Notes: generated by a model not told the origin, from the letters alone. DNA of 64,000 bases from Bauldia sp965232525 (GCF_965232525.1 NZ_OZ246980.1:3596001-3660000); one strand, 5' to 3'; counted from the first letter of the stretch, positions 17,894-28,781 are shown. Made by a program: numbers and translations.

Positions 17894-19206
17894 GCGACGG
17901 CCCCCCTTCGTGCCAGCCAGCCGGCGACGATGCCCTTCAGCGCATCGCCGATCGCATCGTCACCGAGTGCATCGATCGCGTCGTCGAGAAACGCCTCGAT
18001 CAGCAGCCGCTCCGCCTCTGCCGGCGGCAGTCCACGCGACATCAGATAGAACAGCATCGACGGATCGATCTCACCGGCGGTCGCGCCATGGCCACAGCGA
18101 ACGTCGTCGGCGAAGATCTCGAGCTCCGGCTTCGACGCGAACTGAGCCTCATTCGACAGAAGCAGCGCTTGTGTCATCATCTTGGCGTCGGTCTTCTGGG
18201 CCTCCTGATCGACGGCAATCATCCCCTGGAAGGCGCCGGTCGCCTGGTCGTCGACCACGTTCTTGAACAGTTCGTTGCTGACCGAATGCGGCGCCGTGTG
18301 ACGGACAACGAGCGAATTGTCGCTGTGTTCGGTCTCGGACAGCATCGTCGCCGCCGAGAAGCCCGCCGACGCACCGCTCCCACCGACATGCACTGCGGCC
18401 TGCCACCGGGCCAGAGCGGCACCGCGATTGACCGAGAGATGATTGAGCGTCGTATCTCGCCCCATGCGGGCGACGAAACTCCCCAGATGCTGAGCCGCCT
18501 CGCTCTCCACCTGAACCCGCGCCCAGGCCACTCGGGCGCCGTGATCCATGTCGAGTTCGGTGAGCGTATTGACCTGATAAGCAAGGCCGTCCGGACCCGC
18601 ATGGCTTTCGACCATGCGCACCGACGCGTTGGCTCCGACCGACACGACCGCACGGCTCGCTACGGTGATCGGCGTGTCCCCGATCGTACGATACACCAGC
18701 TCCAGCGGCCGTGACGGCCTGGCATCGGGAGCCACCGTCACCACCACACCACCGAGCATCAGCGCCGTGTTGAGCGCCATCACCACGTCGTCGCCATCGT
18801 CGAACAGGCGCCCAACACGTTCTGGTGCGCTGGCAAGCACGTCCGACAACGCCTCGACCGTCACGCCATCGAGACCGGCGAGGTCGGACTGCTCCGGTCG
18901 GTAGCGGCCATTGGCGATGATGGCACGGGCCCGGTCAAGCGCGCCGATCGGATCGCTGGCGGTGCCGACATGCGACTCCGTATCCGGTGCCAGTGGCGCG
19001 AAGGACCGCATCTGCGCGCGGAGGTCCGTGTACTTCCACGCCTCGACCCGCCGGTTCGGCAAGCCTGCGTGTTCAAAGTGGGAAAACGCCGCGTCGCGCG
19101 CCGCGCGAACACGGCCATCGCCCGGAAAGCGCTTACGCGAGGCAACATAGGCAGAAGCGATTTCCTCTTCGGCTTCGGTGCGGCGAGGGCGGGTGTCTGC
19201 TGTCAT
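17890..19206 (-). CDS. sufD: SufD, Fe-S scaffold subunit
   Basis: A 438-residue SufBD-family protein, half of the SufBC2D scaffold that assembles clusters in the cytoplasm. The conserved C-terminal core is visible: HTAPHSVSNELFKNVVDDQ, GMIAVDQEAQKTDAKMM, and DDVRCGHGATAGEIDPSML with the conserved Cys and His. It sits between sufC and sufS with a 10-base gap to sufC and a four-base overlap to sufS, consistent with stoichiometric expression. Confidence 0.95.
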   Translation of the reverse strand: MTADTRPRRTEAEEEIASAYVASRKRFPGDGRVRAARDAAFSHFEHAGLPNRRVEAWKYTDLRAQMRSFAPLAPDTESHVGTASDPIGALDRARAIIANGRYRPEQSDLAGLDGVTVEALSDVLASAPERVGRLFDDGDDVVMALNTALMLGGVVVTVAPDARPSRPLELVYRTIGDTPITVASRAVVSVGANASVRMVESHAGPDGLAYQVNTLTELDMDHGARVAWARVQVESEAAQHLGSFVARMGRDTTLNHLSVNRGAALARWQAAVHVGGSGASAGFSAATMLSETEHSDNSLVVRHTAPHSVSNELFKNVVDDQATGAFQGMIAVDQEAQKTDAKMMTQALLLSNEAQFASKPELEIFADDVRCGHGATAGEIDPSMLFYLMSRGLPPAEAERLLIEAFLDDAIDALGDDAIGDALKGIVAGWLARRGAVA

Positions 19207-19216
19207 GCTGCTAACC

Positions 19217-19969
<753 letters not shown>

Positions 19970-20026
19970 CGGTGTTCGGTGTCCTTGTGACGTGGTTCGC
20001 TGCGATCGGGGACGGGCTCGGTCGGC

Positions 20027-20251
20027 CTATCCAAACCCCCCGGAGAGCCCGATCACCAGGATCGCGACGATGTAGAGGATCAGGCCCCAGAGGATGACGG
20101 TCGCGGCTTGCCCGACTAACGTCTTCTCGCGCCACCACTGCGATATCGACAACCCGCGGGTCGGCCACAGGCTCGGCAGCAACCAATCCATCAAGGCGTC
20201 GGCGACGAGTCGGAACAGGAAGCCTACGAACCGCTCGAGAAAATCGAACAC
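20027..20251 (-). CDS. Small membrane protein
   Basis: A 74-residue protein with an amphipathic N-terminal helix (FLERFVGFLFRLVADALMDW) and one strong membrane helix near the C-terminus (residues about 48-69). No family is recognised. It lies in the suf operon between the cupin gene and sufC, with spacing of 57 bases to sufC, so it is probably co-transcribed. Confidence 0.55.
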   Translation of the reverse strand: MFDFLERFVGFLFRLVADALMDWLLPSLWPTRGLSISQWWREKTLVGQAATVILWGLILYIVAILVIGLSGGFG

Positions 20252-20311
20252 TGTCGCCGCCCCCCAATCCCATGGTCGCCAAACGAACCTGACCGGTCAC
20301 CGCTACCGCCG

Positions 20312-20812
20312 TCATGTTTCGCCGTCCCAGTAACCCAGCGCGTTCTCCGCGCGTCCGACAAAGCGGATGCCGCCGGCCTCGGGATGGTTCCAATCGGAGC
20401 GTGATATCGCGGCGAACTTGCCCGAGTCGGGATATTCGATCACCTCGGTGTCGGCCATCGTCGAAATGCCGAGATAGCGCAACGGCTTGTCGCCGGTGTT
20501 GATGATCTGATGCGCCATTTCCGGTCCGCCCGCGGGTGCAGCGAGCACGTCGCCGGCGCGGATCGGATAGATCTTGTCGCCAAAGCGATACGTCCCCTCG
20601 CCCTCGAGCACGTAGAACAGTTCGTGGAGGGCGTGATGATTGTGGAAGGGAAACGCCTTCTTGCCCGGTGGCACTTCGTGCAGCATACAGCCGATCCCGG
20701 TCGAGCCGATCTGGTGGGCAAAGCTGCCTATCTTCGCCACGAATGCATCGCCATTACCGTTTTCGCGCAATGCAACGTCGGCAAGATTGATCACGGGTTT
20801 CTCAGCATCCAT
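20312..20812 (-). CDS. Cupin-domain protein
   Basis: A 166-residue single-cupin protein. Motif 1 reads FPFHNHHALHELFYVLEGEG, giving two or three His and a Glu for metal binding; motif 2 is DVLAAPAGGPEMAHQIINTG with the final His. It is cytoplasmic by sequence. It sits inside the suf operon next to the crystallin J1-like gene. Metal-dependent sugar or small-molecule binding is expected for the fold; the actual ligand is unknown. Confidence 0.85.
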   Translation of the reverse strand: MDAEKPVINLADVALRENGNGDAFVAKIGSFAHQIGSTGIGCMLHEVPPGKKAFPFHNHHALHELFYVLEGEGTYRFGDKIYPIRAGDVLAAPAGGPEMAHQIINTGDKPLRYLGISTMADTEVIEYPDSGKFAAISRSDWNHPEAGGIRFVGRAENALGYWDGET

Positions 20813-20834
20813 GGGACACCCTCAGCATCGTCAC

Positions 20835-21209
20835 TTAGCCGGTCGGTTCCCGCACAAAGTGTGCGATGACCTCGATCTTTCCGACGATGTTATCGTTGAA
20901 CTCCCTTAGTCGCTCAGCCGGAATCCAGTATTCCTCGTGCTCACGACCACCCACGATCTTGCGATCGAACTGGTCCAGAAACGTCCGCTTCACGGTAAAG
21001 CGAGTCACGAAACCTTCGTTCGAGCCAAAGCGCGTGTTCCAATCCCGGGCGATCTGGGTTGCATACGCCTCGTTGGTAACCGGATAGAAGATCGGCTGTT
21101 CTGGTAGCCGCGGCGGAAACCCCGAGAAGCAGCTTTCCTCGATCAGCTTCAGTTCCTTAGGTCCGACAGGCCGGTAAGGGACCATCGCGTCGGCCTCAGT
21201 CGCGGTCAT
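20835..21209 (-). CDS. ADP-ribosylation/crystallin J1-like protein
   Basis: A 124-residue protein that resembles a small family often labelled ADP-ribosylation/crystallin J1: YRPVGPKELKLIEESCFSGF at the start, then RLPEQPIFYPVTNEAYA, IARDWNTRFG and a final EEYWIPAERLREFNDNIVG block. I know no proven activity for this short version. Its start overlaps the sufB stop by four bases, so it is translationally coupled to sufB, which makes a link to Fe-S assembly or its regulation worth considering. Confidence 0.65.
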   Translation of the reverse strand: MTATEADAMVPYRPVGPKELKLIEESCFSGFPPRLPEQPIFYPVTNEAYATQIARDWNTRFGSNEGFVTRFTVKRTFLDQFDRKIVGGREHEEYWIPAERLREFNDNIVGKIEVIAHFVREPTG

Positions 21210-22675
21210 CCCACACTGCCCTCGAGGCTGACACCGATCAGCTTCTGCGCTTCAACCGCAAACTCCATTGGCAGCTGCTGGATCACGTCCTTGACGAAGC
21301 CGTTGACGATGAGCGCCACCGCCTCCTCGTCGTCGAGGCCGCGGCTGCGGGCGTAGAACAGCTGGTCGTCGGAGATCTTCGACGTGGTCGCCTCGTGCTC
21401 GAACGTCACCGTCGCGTTCTTGGCTTCGATGTAGGGCACCGTGTGCGCGCCGCACTGATTGCGGATCAGCAGCGAGTCGCAGTTGGTGTAGTTGCGAGCG
21501 CCCGTCGCCTTACGATGGCTGGTGACCAGGCCGCGATAGGTATTCTGCGACTTACCCGCGGCAATCCCTTTGGAGATGATGCGGCTCTTGGTGTTCTTGC
21601 CGAGGTGGGTCATCTTGGTGCCGGAGTCGACCTGCTGATAGCCATTCGACACCGCGATCGAATAGAATTCGCCGATCGAGTCGTCGCCGCGGAGCACACA
21701 GCTCGGATACTTCCAGGTGATCGCGGAACCGGTCTCCACCTGGGTCCACGAAATCTTCGACCGGTCGCCACGGCAGTCGCCGCGCTTGGTGACGAAGTTG
21801 TAGACACCGCCCTTGCCTTCGGTATCGCCGGGATACCAGTTCTGGACCGTTGAGTATTTGATCTCGGCATCGTCGAGGGCGACCAGTTCGACCACCGCCG
21901 CATGGAGTTGATTTTCGTCGCGCATCGGCGCGGTGCAGCCCTCCAGATACGAGACGTACGATCCCTTCTCGGCGATGATCAGGGTCCGCTCGAACTGGCC
22001 GGTCTGCCGGTCGTTGATGCGGAAATAAGTGGAGAGCTCCATCGGGCAGCGCACGCCCTCCGGCACGTAAACGAACGAGCCGTCGGAAAACACCGCCGAA
22101 TTGAGGGTCGCGTAAAAGTTGTCGGTCACCGGCACCACGGAGCCGAGATACTTCCGGACAAGCTCCGGATGATCGCGGACTGCTTCCGAAATCGACGAAA
22201 AGATCACGCCGGCTTTCTTCAGCTCTTCCTTGAAGGTGGTAACCACTGACACGGAGTCGAACACCGCGTCGACCGCGACCTTCGCACCCTGAACCCCGGC
22301 CAGTACTTCGCGCTCGCGCAGCGGAATGCCGAGTTTCTCGTATGTGGCGAGCAGCTCAGGATCGACTTCGTCGAGGCTCTTCGGACCCTCGGCGGTTTTC
22401 GGCGCCGAATAGTAGTAGATATCCTGGAAGTCGATCTTGGGATAATGCACCCGCGCCCAGGTCGGCTCGGTCATGGTCAGCCAGCGGCGATAAGCACCGA
22501 GCCGCCATTCGAGCATCCATTCGGGCTCGTTTTTCTTGGCCGAGATGAAACGGATCGTCTCCTCGGAGAGGCCGATCTGCGCCTTCTCCGTTTCGATGTC
22601 TGTAACGAATCCGTATTTGTATTGATCGACGTCGATGCCGCGCACGGCATCGACCGTCTCCTTGACGGCTGGCAT
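21206..22675 (-). CDS. sufB: SufB, Fe-S scaffold subunit
   Basis: A 489-residue SufB protein, the cluster-bearing subunit of SufBC2D. Characteristic blocks: PEWMLEWRLGAYRRW, YVPEGVRCPMELSTYFRIN, LEGCTAPMRDENQLHAAVVEL, TKRGDCRGDRSKISWTQVE and the C-terminal HEATTSKISDDQLFYARSRG. Full family length. It lies 50 bases downstream of the first cysteine desulfurase and four bases over the start of the crystallin J1-like gene. Confidence 0.97.
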   Translation of the reverse strand: MPAVKETVDAVRGIDVDQYKYGFVTDIETEKAQIGLSEETIRFISAKKNEPEWMLEWRLGAYRRWLTMTEPTWARVHYPKIDFQDIYYYSAPKTAEGPKSLDEVDPELLATYEKLGIPLREREVLAGVQGAKVAVDAVFDSVSVVTTFKEELKKAGVIFSSISEAVRDHPELVRKYLGSVVPVTDNFYATLNSAVFSDGSFVYVPEGVRCPMELSTYFRINDRQTGQFERTLIIAEKGSYVSYLEGCTAPMRDENQLHAAVVELVALDDAEIKYSTVQNWYPGDTEGKGGVYNFVTKRGDCRGDRSKISWTQVETGSAITWKYPSCVLRGDDSIGEFYSIAVSNGYQQVDSGTKMTHLGKNTKSRIISKGIAAGKSQNTYRGLVTSHRKATGARNYTNCDSLLIRNQCGAHTVPYIEAKNATVTFEHEATTSKISDDQLFYARSRGLDDEEAVALIVNGFVKDVIQQLPMEFAVEAQKLIGVSLEGSVG

Positions 22676-22725
22676 CTCTCGTTCACTCCATCCACTGCGG
22701 TTTCAAGGGCCGCGGGTCGAGCTGG

Positions 22726-23901
22726 TCAGGCGGCCGGAGCCGCCCGCTGCGGTTTTCGCGTGATCGTTTCTAGCACACGCCGCCACCGCGTCTGGAACAA
22801 ATCTAATATGTTTTCGTCGGATTCCCAGCCCAATGACAGGCGAATTGCGCTTTTTGCCGCCTCGGGCGGGACGCCCATCGCCGCCAGCACGTGGCTCGGT
22901 GCGACCTTGCCGGACGAACATGCCGACCCGGACGACACCGCGACTCCTTCCAGATCGAGTGCGATCACCAATGTTTCCGCAGCGATCCCGTCGACCCCGA
23001 CACACAAAGTCTGAGGCAAACGTGGCGCGCCGGCACCGTACACCGTGGCGGGTGGCCCGCCTTCACCGATGACCGCTGCCAGCCGGTCGCGCCAGGCGGA
23101 CCAGGTATCGACCAGCGTCAAGTCCTGGGACGCCGCTTCAGCCGCGGCACCGAACCCGGCAATCGCCGCCACGTTCTCGGTACCCCCGCGCAATCGCGAT
23201 TCCTGTCCCCCGCCGAGCAGGAGCGGCGGAAAGGTCAGAGCGTCGTTGGCGCGAATAATCGCACCCGCCCCCTGCGGTCCGCCGATCTTGTGGGCCGACA
23301 GCGTGAGCACGTCGACGCCGAGCGCGGCGATATCGACCGGGATGCGGCCTACGGCCTGAATGGCGTCGGTGTGGACGATCGCCCCGGCCCCATGGGCCAA
23401 GTCGGCGATTTCGGCGATCGGCTGGATGACGCCTGTCTCATTGTTGGCGAGCATCACCGAAACCATCGGCCTCGCCTCCTCCGCCGCAAGCGCTTCGAGC
23501 GTCCGGCGCAAGCCGTCCATCTGGATCAGCCCATCGCTGTCGACCGCGATTGCCTGCACCTTCTCCGGTGCGAACCGTCCACCGGCGAGCACCGACACAT
23601 GCTCGGCTGCCCCGACGAGCAGAAAGTTAACGCGATGCGGCTCCGCCCCGAAGCGCCAGTCGGGCGCCACCACCGTGGTGTTGGCTTCGGTGCCGCCGCT
23701 GGTGAAGGTCACCAGTTTCGGATCGGCGCCGACGAGAGCGGCCACCTGTTGCCGTGCGGTCTCGATCCGCTGGCGCGCTGCCCGCCCTTCTGCGTGCACC
23801 GACGACGCGTTGCCGACCTCTTCCAGCGCCGCAACCAACGCCTCACGCGCTTCTGGCCGCAGGGGTGCGGTGGCGTTGTAGTCGAGATAGAGGCGCTGCA
23901 T
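22726..23901 (-). CDS. Cysteine desulfurase (IscS/NifS, group I)
   Basis: A 391-residue PLP enzyme opening the suf operon. The PLP Lys is in TLSAHKIGGPQGAGA and the catalytic Cys lies in the long flexible loop SSGSACSSGKVAPSHVL, the group I (IscS/NifS) arrangement, unlike SufS encoded further down. It starts with YLDYNATAPLRPEARE. No Rrf2-type regulator gene (iscR/rirA) precedes it, which is unusual for alphaproteobacterial suf operons. The intergenic region before it is only 76 bases and holds an AT-rich stretch but no box I can assign with confidence. Confidence 0.92.
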   Translation of the reverse strand: MQRLYLDYNATAPLRPEAREALVAALEEVGNASSVHAEGRAARQRIETARQQVAALVGADPKLVTFTSGGTEANTTVVAPDWRFGAEPHRVNFLLVGAAEHVSVLAGGRFAPEKVQAIAVDSDGLIQMDGLRRTLEALAAEEARPMVSVMLANNETGVIQPIAEIADLAHGAGAIVHTDAIQAVGRIPVDIAALGVDVLTLSAHKIGGPQGAGAIIRANDALTFPPLLLGGGQESRLRGGTENVAAIAGFGAAAEAASQDLTLVDTWSAWRDRLAAVIGEGGPPATVYGAGAPRLPQTLCVGVDGIAAETLVIALDLEGVAVSSGSACSSGKVAPSHVLAAMGVPPEAAKSAIRLSLGWESDENILDLFQTRWRRVLETITRKPQRAAPAA

Positions 23902-23977
23902 TTTAGGCTTTGACCGTTTGCCGCTATTTTATGATTTCGGTCGCGGATACCGACCATTGAAGTCGCCTTGGAACTCT

Positions 23978-26011
23978 TTATCGATCTTCAGGTTCCTTCC
24001 AATCGATCTCGACGATATCAAATGGGCCCTTCCAAGGGTGTGTTCGCATTAGCAACCCATCGAGTTCAGCTCCCGGCAAGAGATCGGCCGCCTCGATGCC
24101 ACGTGGAATGATGATCGTCCCTACATCGTACTTGCGCAATAGAACCGCCTGCTTCTCGAGGTCAGGCTGGTCTGCGTTGATTGCCCGGTACAGCTGCCTG
24201 CGTTCCGCGAATTCCTCGGGCGCCATCACCGTTTGATACATCGACGGATAGCTTCGGCCCGGCATCACGAGGTGCTTTCCCGGCGCGGTGACAGGAATCC
24301 ACGCAGCGATCGCGCTTGGCGCAAGAATGGACCCGTCCAGCTCCAGCTTTTCGATCTTCCGCATGGCTCGCTCGACCGCATAGTACTCCGCATCGAGCTT
24401 CGCGGTATGCACCTTCCATGCAACGCGGCCACCGGGCGCAATGGTCCATCGCCCCGCCGCGATAAAAACGATCAAGATTACGGCAGCGCACGCAGCTGCT
24501 GCGGGGCCGATCCATCGGCGCGAGGTGGTTCGCCACATGAGGCCACCGGCGGCAGCAACGAGGGCAACGCTCATGAGCAGCGGAACTGGCGAAGCCCAGG
24601 CTAGGCGCCAGCTCATATTCCGCGATGCGATCGAAGCCGCGAACTCGGCAAGCCAGGGATTGAGGGCAAAGGCCAGCGTACCGGCCACCAGAGCCCGGTA
24701 CTCACGTGTTGTTTGTCGCTCTCCCACGGCCGCCATTCCGATCAGAAGCGTGATCAAAGCCAGAGCTTCGCGTAAACCAAAGCCCAGGGCCGTGTTGATT
24801 GGCCGGCGGGATCCGATCTCACTCAACGCCACGTTGGACTCATTGCCGAGGGTGAGCCAGGCCAGCGCTAGAGCTGGATAGATCAACGTCGCGCCGAGGG
24901 TCAGCCACAGCTGCAGCACGCGACCGATGCTTGGCTGTAGAGCCGCAACGCCGACAATTGCCGTCGTGACAAAGACGATCGGCAATCCGGAGGATGACAC
25001 ACCGAGCGTGGTGACCTGGACCATCGACAGGATGACTACTTTCCCGATCGACGGAGATCGCAGCAGCAACAGACCGGTGACGATAGTCAACGGGACCGTC
25101 AGTGCGATGATCAGCCCCTTTCCCTGAAAGAGGCGGACGAAGACCCGCGTGCCGTAAGTGATACTGGAGTCGCCCCAGGCGAGCATGATCAAGAGGAAAA
25201 CCGCCGTGGCCGCGACCGCTAGACCGCGTGGCAGAAACCAACGTGCGAACAGAAATGTAACGCCGATCGAAACAACCGCCGTGAATGCCGGGACGAGGAG
25301 GTAGTAGACAGGAAGCAGCGAAAGACCCGTCCACTCGCTGACAAAGGCGACCGCCGTCTCATATGACGCGATCCGATACGCGGCAAACCGGAACGGCTCC
25401 GTGATCGGACCGAGCGCCATATCGAACGACATCGCCGGCCGGTCGGGATGAAGCAGCGTTTGGATGGGGATTTGCAGGAAGCTCGTGTCGTCCCGGTTAG
25501 GACGGTGGACGAACAGAACGACGCAGACGGCAACGAGGGCGAAGACCGCAAGGAGGACAGCCGCCCAGCGATCGGAGAGCGATGATAGGGTGTCCCGACG
25601 GGCCGCTGGCTCCTCAATCTTTACGCGAGACGTCAGCCAGACTGCCGCGAGACCAACGATCGCAATCCCATATCGGAGCGCATAGTCCTCGATCAGGATG
25701 ATCGCGATGCCGGCGACAACGAGCACCGCCATCACTTTGGGGCTTTCGACACCGGTCGGCCGCTCAGTGTCGACGAGCGACGGGCAAAGCCAATCGGCAA
25801 ACGCCGTCGCGGCGAAATACGACAGTATGAGGACGACCGGAAGTGCGATCAGGAAACCGAGGCTCAATGTCCCCCACGAAATCCCCAAAAACCCGGAGAC
25901 ATGGTTCGAAACCGTCCAGATCGCGAACGGGATGACACAGAACATGACCGCAAAGGCCACTGCGGAATCGACACTCGGCCGACGACCGGTCTTGACGGCA
26001 GACGTGTCCAA
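23978..26011 (-). CDS. Polytopic membrane protein, unknown
   Basis: A 677-residue protein with about 13-14 hydrophobic helices over residues 15-540 and a hydrophilic C-terminal domain of about 130 residues ending in a mixed alpha/beta region (YDVGTIIIPRGIEAADLL). The layout resembles GT-C type glycosyltransferases or related lipid-linked sugar enzymes, but no catalytic motif is certain. The start appears to be a TTG at 26011. It ends 76 bases before the suf operon and may be read through into it. Confidence 0.6.
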   Translation of the reverse strand: MDTSAVKTGRRPSVDSAVAFAVMFCVIPFAIWTVSNHVSGFLGISWGTLSLGFLIALPVVLILSYFAATAFADWLCPSLVDTERPTGVESPKVMAVLVVAGIAIILIEDYALRYGIAIVGLAAVWLTSRVKIEEPAARRDTLSSLSDRWAAVLLAVFALVAVCVVLFVHRPNRDDTSFLQIPIQTLLHPDRPAMSFDMALGPITEPFRFAAYRIASYETAVAFVSEWTGLSLLPVYYLLVPAFTAVVSIGVTFLFARWFLPRGLAVAATAVFLLIMLAWGDSSITYGTRVFVRLFQGKGLIIALTVPLTIVTGLLLLRSPSIGKVVILSMVQVTTLGVSSSGLPIVFVTTAIVGVAALQPSIGRVLQLWLTLGATLIYPALALAWLTLGNESNVALSEIGSRRPINTALGFGLREALALITLLIGMAAVGERQTTREYRALVAGTLAFALNPWLAEFAASIASRNMSWRLAWASPVPLLMSVALVAAAGGLMWRTTSRRWIGPAAAACAAVILIVFIAAGRWTIAPGGRVAWKVHTAKLDAEYYAVERAMRKIEKLELDGSILAPSAIAAWIPVTAPGKHLVMPGRSYPSMYQTVMAPEEFAERRQLYRAINADQPDLEKQAVLLRKYDVGTIIIPRGIEAADLLPGAELDGLLMRTHPWKGPFDIVEIDWKEPEDR

Positions 26012-26079
26012 CTAAGAGCCCCCGTTCATTGCCGTCGTGTTACTTCGCGGCAGTCGGGAGGCGTGCCAACTAAGCGTAC

Positions 26080-26724
26080 TTAACGCGGCTCGATCCGCGC
26101 ATCTTGGACAAGCTCCGCCATCGCCAGATCATCCGACCCGCCTTCGGTGCGAAGCCCGTTCACGACACCGGCGCGATCCGCCGCCGGCCGGTTTTGGCTC
26201 ACCTTCCACTTACCCTCGATCCGCCTGATCTCAATCTCCACCCCAACGATGCCGTTCTTCATCGCCTCGACGAAGCGTTCCGGGGCATCCGACACTTGCC
26301 ACGGTTCGCGCCGGCTTTCTTCCTGTTGCCTGGTCAGCGCACCAATCTGATCGCTCAGCCATGCCCGGTCGTCGATGACGCACAGCGGACCGCGGACCTG
26401 CACGACGGCATAGTTCCAGGTCGGCACGACCTTCCCGGTCTCGGCCTTGGTCACATACCAGGACGGCGTCACATATGCGTCCGGTCCCTGGAAGACGACC
26501 AGTGCGTCAAAGCTCGGGTCGAATGAGCGCCATTGATCGTTGGCCCGGGCGAGATGGCCGCGCAACCGGCCGAACGGCCCGCGATCGGTGTCAAGGACGA
26601 AGGGAATCGGGTTCGCCTCCGGCCCATCTGACCCGACCGTCACCAGCAGACCGAGCGGATTGTCGCGGATAAGGGCGTGCTGGCGGCCGATATCGGTTTC
26701 CCGGTGATGGCTTGGTTGAAACAT
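26080..26724 (-). CDS. paiB: FMN-binding negative regulator, PaiB family
   Basis: A 214-residue split-barrel flavin-binding protein. The N-terminal block LIRDNPLGLLVTVGSDGPEANPIPF, the LRGHLARANDQWRSF stretch and the YVTPSWYVTKAETGKVVPTWNYAVVQ motif are those of PaiB (DUF447/FMN_bind_2). In Bacillus PaiB affects sporulation and protease genes; in Proteobacteria the function is not settled. It stands alone between two unrelated genes. Confidence 0.88.
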   Translation of the reverse strand: MFQPSHHRETDIGRQHALIRDNPLGLLVTVGSDGPEANPIPFVLDTDRGPFGRLRGHLARANDQWRSFDPSFDALVVFQGPDAYVTPSWYVTKAETGKVVPTWNYAVVQVRGPLCVIDDRAWLSDQIGALTRQQEESRREPWQVSDAPERFVEAMKNGIVGVEIEIRRIEGKWKVSQNRPAADRAGVVNGLRTEGGSDDLAMAELVQDARIEPR

Positions 26725-26990
26725 TGGCGAAGTCTCGTATTTGCGCTTGGCATAAGGATGGACGAGACGCCGAACCTAGACGCAACCGGGCGCGTCTTCC
26801 AAACGCTACCCTGACTCCAAAAGCCCCACCGACGTCACGCTTTCCTTGAAATCGCCCCCTGGGGTCGTGATATGACACGCTTCCGCTTCACCCGCCGCGG
26901 TCCGACTTCACCGGCTAACGCGCCGTGATCGTCGTCGATCGGGCTGGCCTCCGCCTTTCAAGGCGCGCCGACAGACTAGAGAGACGCTGA

Positions 26991-27644
26991 ATGCCAGAGG
27001 TTATCTTCACCGGCCCGGCTGGCCGCCTGGAAGGCCGGTTCCAGCCAGCCAAGCAGAAGAATGGCCCGATCGCCATCATCCTCCACCCGCATCCCCAGTT
27101 CGGCGGCACGATGAACAATCAGGTCGCCTATCAGCTGTTCTATATGTTCGCGAAGCGGGGCTTCGCCGTCCTGCGGTTCAATTTCCGGGGCGTCGGCCGC
27201 AGCCAGGGCGAATTCGATCACGGCGCCGGTGAACTCTCCGATGCCGCTGCCGCCCTCGACTGGATCCAATCGATTCACACAGAGGCGCGCGGCTGTTGGG
27301 TCGCCGGCTTCTCGTTCGGCGCATGGATCGGCATGCAACTGCTCATGCGCCGCCCGGAAGTCGAAGGCTTCATCTCCATCGCCCCGCCGGCGAATCTGCA
27401 CGATTTCACGTTTCTCGCCCCCTGCCCGTCTTCGGGACTGATCATCCACGGCGACTCCGACCGTGTCGTCCCCCAGAAAGACGTGCAGGCGCTAGTGGAC
27501 AAGCTGAAAACCCAGAAGGGCATCACCATCGATCAGCAGATCGTTCCGGGCGCCAACCACTTCTTCGAGGATCATGTCGACGAACTGCTCGAGCGCTGCG
27601 CGGACTATATCGACATGCGCCAGAAGATGATCGACGCGGCTTAG
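26991..27644 (+). CDS. Alpha/beta hydrolase (COG2945 type)
   Basis: A 217-residue cytoplasmic hydrolase. The nucleophile elbow is GFSFGAW near residue 102; the acid is in HGDSDRVVP and the His in PGANHFFEDH. The ILHPHPQFGGTMNNQV block after the first strand is typical of a small, well conserved alphaproteobacterial family. Substrate unknown. A weak GAGAGACGC ribosome binding site precedes the ATG. The gene overlaps the end of the convergent aldo/keto reductase by four bases. Confidence 0.88.
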   Translation: MPEVIFTGPAGRLEGRFQPAKQKNGPIAIILHPHPQFGGTMNNQVAYQLFYMFAKRGFAVLRFNFRGVGRSQGEFDHGAGELSDAAAALDWIQSIHTEARGCWVAGFSFGAWIGMQLLMRRPEVEGFISIAPPANLHDFTFLAPCPSSGLIIHGDSDRVVPQKDVQALVDKLKTQKGITIDQQIVPGANHFFEDHVDELLERCADYIDMRQKMIDAA

Positions 27645-28630
27645 GCGGCCGCCGGTTGGGCCAACACCGCGTCGATTTCGGTCACAACCGATTCCGGCAG
27701 CGGCCCCTTCTCCAGCGCCGCTACGTTTTCCTCGACCTGGGCAACCGTACGGAACCCCGGGATTGGGATGACTCGAGGCGACTTCGCCCAGATCCAACCG
27801 AGCGCCCCTTGAACCACCGTACGGCCGTCACTGGTGATCAGGTCGCGGATCGCGTCGATCTTTGCGAGAAGCGCTGGGCTTGGTTGGCCGTCGACGAAGT
27901 AGGTCAGCCACTCCGGCCCGGCCGCACGAATGTCGGTCGTTGAGAACCCTCCGCCGCCCCGTCCGAAGCGCCCTGACAAGAGCCCCATCGCCAGCGGTTG
28001 CCGGGCCACACCGATGAGGTTCTCTTCCTCGATGAACCGCGACATCGCTTCCGCCGGTCGGAACAGGTTCATATCGTACTGGACGCTGACGAAGCCGTTC
28101 ATATCGGCAAACGCGCGGGCCCCGTCGACCTCGTCGTTGCTCCAGCCAAACGCGTCAATCTTGCCGGCCACACGAAGCTCCGCCAGCGTGTCGAACACCG
28201 GTCGCGCATCAGCAACCGGATAGCTGTTGAGGTGAAAGAAGACGAGATCAAGCCGGTCCCGCTTCAATCGCGCCAGAGACCCGTCGATCGCCTGACGAAC
28301 ATACGCCGGCTCGGCCGACGGGCCGGTCAGCTCCCGGTTGGCTCGATCGAAGGTGTTGCCAAACTTGGTCGAGACGACGATCGGCTCGCTGACGCCGCCC
28401 AGGGCCTTGGCGAGAATCTCCTCGGAATGGCCGGTTCCGTAGGCATCGGCTGTATCGAAGTATCGGACGCCCAGATCCACCGCCCGGCGAATCGCAGCGA
28501 TTGATTCGCCGTCGTCGACTTCACCCCATCCGAGTTCCTGGCCGCCAGCGTGGAATCGCCCGCCAATTGCCCAGCATCCCATGCCGAGTCGCGGGATCGC
28601 GGCTCCATCCCAGAGGGTAATCGTTGTCAT
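27641..28630 (-). CDS. Aldo/keto reductase
   Basis: A 329-residue TIM-barrel NADPH oxidoreductase. The catalytic tetrad is visible: Asp and Tyr in RYFDTADAYGTGHSEEIL, Lys in VVSTKFGNTF and His in LVFFHLNSYP. The cofactor end block PIPGFRTVAQVEENVAAL is also present. ATG at 28630 is chosen because it opens the first strand ITLWDGAAIPRLGMG; the upstream frame to 28675 lacks support. Substrate unknown. Confidence 0.9.
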   Translation of the reverse strand: MTTITLWDGAAIPRLGMGCWAIGGRFHAGGQELGWGEVDDGESIAAIRRAVDLGVRYFDTADAYGTGHSEEILAKALGGVSEPIVVSTKFGNTFDRANRELTGPSAEPAYVRQAIDGSLARLKRDRLDLVFFHLNSYPVADARPVFDTLAELRVAGKIDAFGWSNDEVDGARAFADMNGFVSVQYDMNLFRPAEAMSRFIEEENLIGVARQPLAMGLLSGRFGRGGGGFSTTDIRAAGPEWLTYFVDGQPSPALLAKIDAIRDLITSDGRTVVQGALGWIWAKSPRVIPIPGFRTVAQVEENVAALEKGPLPESVVTEIDAVLAQPAAA

Positions 28631-28781
28631 CAAGGCTCTCCCGAGTTCGCCGAGTCCAGACATGCTCTCTCGCAAGCATGCGGGAGGGGAACGACTCTCG
28701 GAAGGCTATGGATTGAAAGGTCGTTTCAGAATTGAAACGGACAGGCGAGCGCGTCGTCGTGCGCGGATCGAGGCTGTTTCA